Positions 7,870-13,639 of a stretch of 14,329 nucleotides of DNA are shown in pieces; position 1 is the first letter of the stretch; the number at the start of each line of letters is the position of its first letter. Below the pieces are notes generated by a model. The model made no database searches, was not told the origin of the DNA, and saw nothing but the letters and a program-made list of their open reading frames with translations. Location of the stretch: positions 1 to 14,329 of the forward strand of contig JAFTKI010000093.1 of NCBI GenBank assembly GCA_017453335.1, in the 5' to 3' direction. The translations under genes and the position numbers were made by a program. This DNA is from Clostridia bacterium. GTDB lineage: Bacteria > Bacillota_A > Clostridia > Oscillospirales > CAG-272.

Positions 7870-8730
7870 TTACTTCAGCTTTACTACACCGTCGGAGCAA
7901 ACCACTTCGGTGGCTGGGACATTGATGTTCCAATAAGGATCTTTGAAAACTGCATTCCATTTTGCAGTTGTGCCGTTAAAACTTATACTTTTAAGGTTTT
8001 TGCAATTATTGAATGCATAGTAGCCGATGCTCGCCAGATTGTTAGAAAAAGTGATATTTGCGAGGCTACTACAATCAGAAAAGGAGGCGTCTTCGATATT
8101 TGTTACATTATCAGAAATTGTTATGCTTGTGAGACTACTACAATCAGAAAATATAGAGGATCCAATGCTGGTTAAACTATCCGGAAGTTCAATATTGGTA
8201 AGTGCAATGCAACAGCGAAATGCAGAATCGCCAATTCTTGTTAATTGACTGTTTTTAGCAAAAGTGATACTTGTAAGACCACTGCAACAAGAGAAAGCAG
8301 AGTCTTCGATGTTTGTCACGCTACTAGGTATAGTGAAGCTAGTAATTTTATTACAGAAGTAGAATGCTAATTTGCTTATACCAGTTACCTTCCAGCCTTC
8401 GGGAGAGGTCGGGGGAATATTAACATTGGTGTCCTTGCAAGTTCCGATACCTTTAACGTAGCAAGTTCCGTCACCGTTGAATGTGAATTTTAAGCCCGTG
8501 CTATAGTTCTCTTGATTATTATTCTGATCGTTGTTCTGATCGTTGTTTTGATCGTTGCTTTGATCATTGTTCTGATCTTTATTTTGATCGTTTTCGCCGT
8601 TTTGCTCGGCGTTTTCGCTATTCGCAGGCGGCATGTTTGTGTCACTGCTATCATCGCACGCCGCAAAGGCGAACAAACTCGTACAAACCAGAACACAGGC
8701 AAGCAGGGCGGTCAAAAGTCTTTTTTTCAT
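7870..8730 (-). CDS. BspA-type leucine-rich-repeat (LRR_5) surface lipoprotein
   Basis: 286-residue predicted lipoprotein. A signal peptide (MKKRLLTALLACVLVCTSLF) ends in lipobox AFAAC with Cys25 as the lipidated residue. Residues about 45-75 are a low-complexity Asp-Gln-Asn linker made of DQNN units. A short lead-in domain (about 78-117, FTFNGDGTCYVKGIGTC) precedes six LRR_5 repeats of about 23 residues (118-254) on the pattern I-dsaF-s-CssLtsItf. A C-terminal cap follows (GTTAKWNAV, VVCSDGVVKL), common in these proteins. Such proteins are cell-surface adhesins or binding proteins; the ligand cannot be told from sequence. The start at 8730 has GGAGGA (8738-8743) seven bases away; the frame runs open further upstream, but those residues are leader. 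It stands alone with its own promoter, unusual leader and terminator. Family call firm, role unknown. Confidence 0.9.
   Translation of the reverse strand: MKKRLLTALLACVLVCTSLFAFAACDDSSDTNMPPANSENAEQNGENDQNKDQNNDQSNDQNNDQNNDQNNNQENYSTGLKFTFNGDGTCYVKGIGTCKDTNVNIPPTSPEGWKVTGISKLAFYFCNKITSFTIPSSVTNIEDSAFSCCSGLTSITFAKNSQLTRIGDSAFRCCIALTNIELPDSLTSIGSSIFSDCSSLTSITISDNVTNIEDASFSDCSSLANITFSNNLASIGYYAFNNCKNLKSISFNGTTAKWNAVFKDPYWNINVPATEVVCSDGVVKLK
8512..8589 (-). repeat. 12-bp coding minisatellite (DQNN repeats)
   Basis: About six and a half copies of a 12-bp unit, on the coding strand roughly GATCAAAACAAC, encode DQNN with a few Lys and Ser variants. The in-frame unit length means slippage would alter linker length without breaking the protein. 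It separates the lipid anchor from the LRR domain. Confidence 0.8.
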
Positions 8731-8745
8731 GTTTTTGTCCTCCAA

Positions 8746-8777
8746 AAAATAAAAAGATGCGCAGCCGAAGCTACGCA
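8746..8777 (-). terminator. UUCG-capped terminator in the lipoprotein leader (attenuator candidate)
   Basis: On the minus strand TGCGTAGC-TTCG-GCTGCGCA forms an eight-pair stem (one G-U) capped by the extra-stable UUCG tetraloop, followed by TCTTTTTATTTTTT. It sits only a few bases before GGAGGA of the lipoprotein gene. Nothing lies upstream on this strand but that gene's own leader, so the hairpin would end the leader transcript unless antiterminated. Confidence 0.7.
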
Positions 8778-8802
8778 CCGAAAAACGCATAACTCCGTTT
8801 GC

Positions 8803-8948
8803 TGCGACACAAATGAACTTTTTATATCTCACTTCAGTTATCGAAGGCGTACAAAAAGGGAGCATGCTGTTTTTGCCAATTAAGAATGACAAAAAAGCAC
8901 ACCTTCGCTACTTGAAAGTGAGATCTTTCTCTATTCATTTGTGTCGCA
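8803..8948 (-). promoter_or_regulatory. Long inverted repeat forming the 5' leader of the LRR lipoprotein gene
   Basis: Arms of about 48 nt, 8803-8850 and 8900-8948, are imperfect mirror images. Outer blocks TGCGACACAAATGAA/TTCATTTGTGTCGCA match over 15 bp, inner blocks ATCTCACTT/AAGTGAGAT over 9 bp, and CGAAGG/CCTTCG over 6 bp. The outer edge at 8948 coincides with the transcription start expected from the promoter at 8954-8982. The leader RNA would therefore begin with this hairpin. It is either a regulatory RNA fold or an inserted inverted-repeat element. Confidence 0.6.
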
Positions 8949-8953
8949 ACTTT

Positions 8954-8982
8954 ATTATACCACACCTTACCTATTTTGTAAA
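8954..8982 (-). promoter_or_regulatory. Sigma-A-type promoter for the LRR lipoprotein
   Basis: On the minus strand, -35 TTTACA (8982-8977), a 17-bp spacer and a perfect -10 TATAAT (8959-8954). The start of transcription is expected near 8947, leaving a leader of about 217 nt. It diverges from the promoter at 9015-9043. Confidence 0.8.
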
Positions 8983-9014
8983 GTCCTTTTTCAAAAAACT
9001 TTTAAAGATGTTTG

Positions 9015-9043
9015 TTGACTTTCCGATTGGATAATGCTATAAT
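9015..9043 (+). promoter_or_regulatory. Sigma-A-type promoter for the DUF5662 gene
   Basis: -35 TTGACT (9015-9020), a 17-bp spacer and -10 TATAAT (9038-9043). Transcription should start near 9050, giving a leader of about 25 nt before the gene. The -35 boxes of the two divergent promoters are 32 bp apart. Confidence 0.85.
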
Positions 9044-9075
9044 AAGATATCAAGATTTGAAAAGAGATGAATCGT

Positions 9076-9603
9076 ATGTCGCACCCGTTTCGCCATTTCC
9101 GCACGATCACCAAGCACCGCCACCGCGTCATTGCCCATTGCTTTCGAGTGGGCATCGGATGGCAGGGGCTTTTTCACGATCTTTCCAAGTATTCTCCCAC
9201 CGAGTTTCTCCCGGGGGCGAAATATTATCAAGGTTCCCGCAGTCCCAACGAGCGTGAGCGTGAGCTTTACGGCTACTCCTTGGCGTGGATGCACCACAAG
9301 GGCAGAAACCGCCATCATTTTGAGTATTGGAACGACCTCAATCCTGCCACAAAAATGTATGAGCCTGTGAAAATGCCCGTGCGCTACGTCAAAGAGATGT
9401 TTTGTGACCGCGTGGCGGCAAGCAAGATCTATCAAGGCAAAAACTATACCGACGAGCATCCGCTGAACTATTTTATCCGCGGAAACGCGCGCAAAAAGAT
9501 GCACCCCGAAACCGCCGATCTTTTGGAGAGCTGGCTTTCCATGCTTGCCGAAAAAGGGGAGAAGGCAACCTTTGCCTATCTCAAAAAGATTCCCAACAAA
9601 TAA
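9076..9603 (+). CDS. DUF5662 family protein, HD-hydrolase-like
   Basis: 175-residue soluble protein of a family I recognise as DUF5662, which has no assigned function. Conserved blocks are HFRTITKHRHRV, GLFHDLSKYSPTEF (HD at 34-35), KYYQGSRSPNERERE and WMHHKGRNRHHFEYW (His pairs 73-74 and 80-81), with Asp111 in MFCDRVAASK. The order H, HD, HH, D resembles the metal-binding pattern of HD phosphohydrolases; that is inference. ATG 9076 is chosen because the family usually has about five residues before HFxTIT and AAGAGA (9062-9067) is eight bases upstream. ATG 9067 is an in-frame alternative but has its purine tract directly against the codon. It is a single-gene unit with its own promoter and terminator. 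No signal peptide or membrane segment is visible. Confidence 0.85.
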   Translation: MSHPFRHFRTITKHRHRVIAHCFRVGIGWQGLFHDLSKYSPTEFLPGAKYYQGSRSPNERERELYGYSLAWMHHKGRNRHHFEYWNDLNPATKMYEPVKMPVRYVKEMFCDRVAASKIYQGKNYTDEHPLNYFIRGNARKKMHPETADLLESWLSMLAEKGEKATFAYLKKIPNK

Positions 9604-9605
9604 AG

Positions 9606-9650
9606 AAAAGGATTCTCTGCCGCGGTGCAAAGAATCCTTTTTCTTATTTT
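9606..9650. terminator. Bidirectional terminator between the DUF5662 and araC-type genes
   Basis: AAAAGGATTCT (9606-9616) pairs with AGAATCCTTTT (9631-9641) around a 14-base loop. On the + strand a T-rich tract (TCTTATTTTT) follows. On the minus strand the stem ends in TTTTCTTTATTTG. The araC-type stop codon lies inside the downstream tract. Confidence 0.88.
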
Positions 9651-10453
9651 TGCGAAAGCGCATATTTTTTTGGTGTTATTCCTTTGATCCGCTTAAACAC
9701 CGCCGCGAAATAGTTGCTGTCATTATATCCGCAGGCAAGAGCAACCTCGATAATGCTTTTATCGGTAGTCTGCAACAGCTTTTCCGCCGCCGTAACGCGC
9801 GAAATATTGATATATTCATTGAGTCCGATTCCCGTGACCTCTCCAAAAATGCGGGACAGATAGCAGGCACTCAGCGCGTATTTTTGGGAGAGGGAGACAA
9901 GGGAAAGATCCTCCGCCACGTTTTCGCTGATGTATTTTGCGATGCGCTGTACCAGATCAAGCGTTGGATCCAGATCACAACCCGATCGGTTTTGCACGTA
10001 TCGGGAGATCAGGATCAACAATTGCCGAAAATAAAGCTTTTGCATTTCCTGATAGTCGGGCTCCTTTTTGCGCTCCTCGGTTGCAAGCTGACGAAAAAGC
10101 GTTTGCACCTCATACTGTCGGTCGGACGGCATACGGATCAGCTTTTGCTCGTAAAGTGGTCGCAGATGCTTTTGCGCGTTCTCTCCAAGCGATGCATCGT
10201 CAAAGGTGAAGAGAATACGCTCCACGCCCGATTCTTCGCTGTTATCGGTTTTGTGAAAGGTGTTCTTGGGGACAAAAATCATATCTCCCGCCTCTAAAAG
10301 AAAGATCTCATTCCCAATAAAATATTTTGTCTTGCCTTTTTCCAGATAGTAAAGCTCGTGCTTGGCGTGAAAATGCGCCTGTTGCATTTTCTGCGGTTCT
10401 TTACGCACCTTTTTTTCATAAAAGGGGACAGGGCGTTTCATCTTTGTTTCCAT
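9644..10453 (-). CDS. AraC/XylS-family transcriptional regulator with N-terminal cupin domain
   Basis: 269-residue DNA-binding regulator. Residues about 26-68 (HFHAKHELYYLEKG through FVPKNTFHKTD) form an AraC_binding cupin barrel with metal- or sugar-site type histidines. After a helical linker, residues about 170-266 form the HTH_18 double helix-turn-helix: LSLVSLSQKYALSACYLSRIF near 183-203, then VALACGYNDSNYFAAVFKRIKGITP near 237-261, the usual AraC signature. The start at 10453 has AGAGGTGAGG directly upstream. It diverges from the GH4 gene, sharing a 153-bp spacer, so it most likely activates that gene in response to a uronic acid or sugar. The effector is inferred from the neighbour only. 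Confidence 0.93.
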   Translation of the reverse strand: METKMKRPVPFYEKKVRKEPQKMQQAHFHAKHELYYLEKGKTKYFIGNEIFLLEAGDMIFVPKNTFHKTDNSEESGVERILFTFDDASLGENAQKHLRPLYEQKLIRMPSDRQYEVQTLFRQLATEERKKEPDYQEMQKLYFRQLLILISRYVQNRSGCDLDPTLDLVQRIAKYISENVAEDLSLVSLSQKYALSACYLSRIFGEVTGIGLNEYINISRVTAAEKLLQTTDKSIIEVALACGYNDSNYFAAVFKRIKGITPKKYALSQK

Positions 10454-10606
10454 TTCCTCACCTCTTCTTTTTTATTGTGTCACATTTTTGGATCAATTAC
10501 AACAATATTTTCTTGTTTTTTGGCAAAAAAGTAAAAATAATACTAGAAAAAAAGAAAAAACAGGAGTATACTGTTGCTACAAAACAGGGTTGGAGGAAAT
10601 ACAAAA
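10454..10606. promoter_or_regulatory. Divergent intergenic region between araC-type and GH4 genes
   Basis: AT-rich spacer that must hold both promoters. No consensus pair is convincing. On the + strand, TTGTTT or TTGGCA near 10513-10525 could work with TAATAC at 10538-10543; TATACT at 10567-10572 lacks a good -35. On the minus strand, TTGTAA and CACAAT are 17 bp apart. GGAGGA at 10592-10597 serves the GH4 gene. AraC operator half-sites could not be identified by eye. Confidence 0.4.
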
Positions 10607-11986
10607 ATGAGTAAGATCAACAATTTGAAGATTGCATATATTGGAGGCGGCTCGCGCGGCTGGGCGTGGGGACTGATGTCGGATCTGGCATCCTGCCCCG
10701 ATATGTCGGGAGACGTGTATCTTTACGATATCGACTTCGAGGCGGCAAAGAACAACGAGATCATCGGAAATCAATACAACAATGCCGAGGGTTGTGTTGC
10801 ACAGTGGCATTATCATGCGGTCAAGACCATTGGCGAGGCACTGACGGGAGCCGATTTCGTGGTGATTTCGATCCTTCCCGGTACCTTTGACGAGATGCAG
10901 TCCGATGTCCACACTCCCGAAAAATACGGAATTTATCAATCGGTTGGTGATACCTCCGGCCCCAGCGGAATCATTCGCGCTCTGCGTACGCTTCCGATGA
11001 TGGAGGAGATCGCCTTGGCAATCAAGGAATATTCCCCCAACGCATGGGTGATCAACTATACGAACCCCATGACGCTGTGCGTGGGACAGCTTTATAAAAC
11101 CTTCCCCCAAATCAATGCATTCGGCTGTTGCCACGAGGTGTTCGGAACGCAGAAGTTCATGGTGCAGGTCCTCAAGGATCAACTGGGAATTGAGAACGTA
11201 CAACGCAACGAGATCAAGGTCAACGTGGTTGGTGTGAATCACTTTACTTGGTTCACGTCGGCACATTATCAAAATATTGATCTCTTTCCCGTATATCGCA
11301 AATTCTGCGAAAAGTATGCAAGAGAGGGAAATCCTTATATTCAGCCCGATAAAAACTGGATGAACAGCACCTTCAAGTCGGCAGAGAAAGTCAAAATGGA
11401 TCTGTTTATGAAAACGGGATACATTGCGGCTGCAGGTGACCGTCATCTTGCCGAGTTCTGCCCCGGAAAATGGTATTTGGAAAGCCCCGAGCGTGTTAAG
11501 GATATGAAGTTCGGTTTGACCACTGTTGCATGGAGAAAAGAGAACCTGCAGGAGCGTCTTGACAAGTCTGCGCGCCTGATCAGTGGGGAAGAACCGATCG
11601 TTCTTCGCCAAACGGGCGAGGAAGGCGTTGTGCAGATGCGCGCGCTTTTGGGACTTGGTGACCTTGTAACCAACGTGAACATTCCCAATATGGGACAGAT
11701 CTCCAACCTGCCCATCGGTGCGATCGTTGAAACCAACGCCGAATTTACGCGTGACCGTGTATCTCCCGTGATGAGCGGTGCGATCCCGCCCGTGGTTAAT
11801 CAGCTTGTTTCCAAAATTGCCGCAGAGCAGCAGTTGATCCTGGAAGCGGTAGAGAAGCGCGATCTGGATCTTGCATTCGTTGCATTTGCATCCGATCCCT
11901 TGGTAACCTGCTCGCTCTCTGACGCAAGAAAGCTGTTTGACGAGATGGTGGAGAATACCAAGCAGTACCTTACTATGTATTTCTGA
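10607..11986 (+). CDS. lplD: Glycoside hydrolase family 4, LplD-like alpha-galacturonidase
   Basis: GH4 enzymes use NAD+ and a divalent metal to open glycosidic bonds by an oxidation-elimination route in the cytoplasm. This 459-residue protein starts with the NAD-binding loop LKIAYIGGGSRGWAWGLMSDL and has the metal site Cys175-His176 in FGCCHEVFG and His212 in GVNHFTWF, plus INYTNPM near 149-155 and AAGDRHLAEFCPG. The N-terminus and the AAGDRHLAEF block resemble Bacillus LplD, an alpha-galacturonidase, more than MelA alpha-galactosidase or the 6-phospho-glucosidases; this comparison is from memory. ATG 10607 is chosen because GGAGGA lies nine bases upstream; an upstream TTG is unlikely. Divergent AraC regulator, strong terminator after. 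No transporter or other pectin gene is in view, so substrate entry must be encoded elsewhere. Confidence 0.92.
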   Translation: MSKINNLKIAYIGGGSRGWAWGLMSDLASCPDMSGDVYLYDIDFEAAKNNEIIGNQYNNAEGCVAQWHYHAVKTIGEALTGADFVVISILPGTFDEMQSDVHTPEKYGIYQSVGDTSGPSGIIRALRTLPMMEEIALAIKEYSPNAWVINYTNPMTLCVGQLYKTFPQINAFGCCHEVFGTQKFMVQVLKDQLGIENVQRNEIKVNVVGVNHFTWFTSAHYQNIDLFPVYRKFCEKYAREGNPYIQPDKNWMNSTFKSAEKVKMDLFMKTGYIAAAGDRHLAEFCPGKWYLESPERVKDMKFGLTTVAWRKENLQERLDKSARLISGEEPIVLRQTGEEGVVQMRALLGLGDLVTNVNIPNMGQISNLPIGAIVETNAEFTRDRVSPVMSGAIPPVVNQLVSKIAAEQQLILEAVEKRDLDLAFVAFASDPLVTCSLSDARKLFDEMVENTKQYLTMYF

Positions 11987-11988
11987 GC

Positions 11989-12111
11989 CAAATCAAAAAA
12001 CGGAAATGGGCTCTACTCTTTAAGGATAGCTTTGTAACTAAAGAAGAATATATGATCTACTGCCAGGAAAAGGACAGAGAATTTCTAACATTCTCTGTCC
12101 TTTTTTCTTGA
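11989..12111 (+). other. Short open stretch after the GH4 gene, possible gene remnant
   Basis: Frame 1 reads RKWALLFKDSF then VTKEEYMIYCQEKDREF before running into the terminator stem and TGA at 12109-12111. The LFKDxFVTKEEY pattern resembles the short helical C-terminal tails (SHOCT-like) of some proteins. No start codon with a ribosome binding site is visible, so at most it is a remnant. Confidence 0.15.
12068..12110 (+). terminator. Intrinsic terminator downstream of the GH4 gene
   Basis: AAAAGGACAGAGAAT (12068-12082) and its exact complement at 12090-12104 form a 15-bp stem with a seven-base loop, running into TTTTTTCTTG. It may also slow transcription coming from the minus-strand lipoprotein gene, but the U-run on that side is only the stem's own four bases. 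Confidence 0.9.
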
Positions 12112-12182
12112 CTGAGTACAAAGCTAAAGAGTGCGGCTTTGTGGTAAAAGTAGCGGCAACAAAAATTGAACCATCACGTTAT

Positions 12183-13502
12183 TTATAATTCTTCAAAAAC
12201 AGCCCTGTACATATCGTCCTCTGCTCCCATCACGAAAGTATAGGTCAAATCTTCACAAACGATCGTATTACCATGCATCCATCCCACAAATCTATATCCA
12301 GCATTGACTGAAGCCGTAAGTTTGACAGTTTCACCTACCCTAATTTTCTCTTCATCGTAACGGGTATATGTGCCCATATTTTCTTCAAAATAATTTGTCC
12401 AACTTCCACAGTCCAAGTGTGCGGCTGTAGATAATGTATAATATGTATACATTGCCTCGATTTTAACATTATCTTTGGTCATTGTATATGAATACTCTAA
12501 ATCTGTGCTAACGCACACATTTCTAATATACCACCCCTTGAAAGTATATCCGTCGCCAATCGTAGCAACAAGTGTAACGGTTTTACCCTCAGATATTTTC
12601 TTTTCATCATATTTGGTATAAGTGCCAGCAATGCTTTCTAATTCTGTATATGACCATTTCCATATATAGCCATTTGTCGTAAGGGTGTAATGCGAATATT
12701 CCGCCCGAATGGTTTTATTAGTCTTTTCCATAACGAATTGATATGTAAGCTCAGAGCATACACAAACTCCGTCAATATACCACCCCTCGAAATTATATCC
12801 GTCTGCTACAGTTGCCGTAAGCGTTACAGTTTCACCTGCACTTATTTTTTCCTTATTCTTTTTGGGGTAGGTTCCTGCCGTTCCTTGTTCATCCGTAGAG
12901 GAGCTAACTGTTATTGTATAATAACTCCATCTTGCTTCTAAATCAACGTCTTTTTCTTTCATAACAAAAGAATATGTCAATTCTTCGCTAACACACACAT
13001 TGTTGATAAACCAACCCTCAAAATTGTACCCATCGTTTACAGTTGCTTCTACTTTCACTTGCTCGCCAACGGATATTTTTTTGCTTTTCAGTTTGGTATA
13101 TGTTCCAGCTTTTTCATAATCATCGGAATAGGAAGAAGTGCGAACCGTGAAATAGTTATATCTCGCTTCCATTTCAATATTGTTTGGTTTCATTGTAAAG
13201 GTGTATTTCAAATCTTCACTCACACAAGTGCCATTGATAAACCAACCGACAAAGTTATAGCCGGATTTTACAGTTGCTTCAAGCTCGATATTTTCGCCTG
13301 CACTATATTTAGTATTGATTTCGGTGTATGTACCTGCATTTCCGTATTCATCGGTTAAACTATAAGTTTTCAAAAGATACGTTGTAGGCTGTTGATTGGG
13401 CGATGTATTCTCGCCGTTGTTAACATTGCTTGGTGTATTATCACAAGCAACTAACAAGAGAAGCATCAATGCGGTAACAATGAGCGGTAACAGTTTTTTC
13501 AT
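12183..13502 (-). CDS. Lipoprotein with five InlB-B / Flg_new_2-like repeats
   Basis: 439-residue predicted surface lipoprotein. The signal peptide MKKLLPLIVTALMLLLLVAC ends in a lipobox with Cys20, followed by an Asn/Pro-rich linker to about 41. The rest is five tandem repeats of 75-86 residues: 42-116, 117-193, 194-270, 271-353 and 354-439. Each contains an AGTYTK segment, a strand-rich G-E-x-V-x-L-x-A-T-V stretch, GYNFEGW-(F/Y)-I and VSxxLxYxFxM. This matches divergent Listeria-Bacteroides (InlB B-type, beta-grasp) repeats, usually stalks or binding modules on the cell surface. Unusually, every repeat has a Cys in the VCV position (93, 170, 247, 330, 416). AAGGAG at 13513-13518 precedes the start. 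Base composition is more AT-rich than in the arg genes. Possibly adhesive; ligand unknown. Confidence 0.88.
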   Translation of the reverse strand: MKKLLPLIVTALMLLLLVACDNTPSNVNNGENTSPNQQPTTYLLKTYSLTDEYGNAGTYTEINTKYSAGENIELEATVKSGYNFVGWFINGTCVSEDLKYTFTMKPNNIEMEARYNYFTVRTSSYSDDYEKAGTYTKLKSKKISVGEQVKVEATVNDGYNFEGWFINNVCVSEELTYSFVMKEKDVDLEARWSYYTITVSSSTDEQGTAGTYPKKNKEKISAGETVTLTATVADGYNFEGWYIDGVCVCSELTYQFVMEKTNKTIRAEYSHYTLTTNGYIWKWSYTELESIAGTYTKYDEKKISEGKTVTLVATIGDGYTFKGWYIRNVCVSTDLEYSYTMTKDNVKIEAMYTYYTLSTAAHLDCGSWTNYFEENMGTYTRYDEEKIRVGETVKLTASVNAGYRFVGWMHGNTIVCEDLTYTFVMGAEDDMYRAVFEEL

Positions 13503-13541
13503 TTTCTTTTCTCTCCTTTGGATTTTGTTTTATTCTCGGTG

Positions 13542-13573
13542 AAAACAAAAAGTGCGGCAACCGAAGTTGCCGC
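13542..13573 (-). terminator. UUCG-capped terminator-like hairpin upstream of the repeat lipoprotein
   Basis: On the minus strand GCGGCAAC-TTCG-GTTGCCGC, a perfect eight-pair stem with UUCG loop, is followed by ACTTTTTGTTTT. It lies about 40 nt before the lipoprotein start and about 65 nt after the recombinase stop. It could end the recombinase transcript or act as a leader attenuator of the lipoprotein, as at 8746-8777. Confidence 0.75.
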
Positions 13574-13597
13574 CCCATAAGGAAGTTTTGTATGTAG

Positions 13598-13631
13598 GAG
13601 GTATTGTGACCGATTTCGGTCACAATACCTC
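13598..13631. repeat. Perfect 16-bp palindrome after the recombinase stop
   Basis: GAGGTATTGTGACCGA (13598-13613) is mirrored exactly at 13616-13631 around TT. It starts nine bases past the recombinase TAA and has no U-run on the minus strand. It could be a non-canonical terminator or a binding or crossover-related site of the recombinase element; the data do not decide. Confidence 0.6.
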
Positions 13632-13639
13632 TTGCTGCG

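Noticed and set aside
8512..8883. Plus-strand open frame with a very hydrophobic Ile/Leu/Val start, looking like a membrane protein
   Set aside because: It is the reverse strand of the DQNN minisatellite; the lipoprotein on the minus strand has signal peptide, RBS and promoter.
8740..8950. Known riboswitch (cobalamin, c-di-GMP, T-box) in the lipoprotein leader
   Set aside because: None of the conserved cores or the T-box motif is visible; the leader is better described as an unclassified attenuator candidate.
9545..10297. 250-codon plus-strand open frame opposite the AraC-type regulator
   Set aside because: It overlaps the terminator and lies antisense to a clear AraC-family gene.
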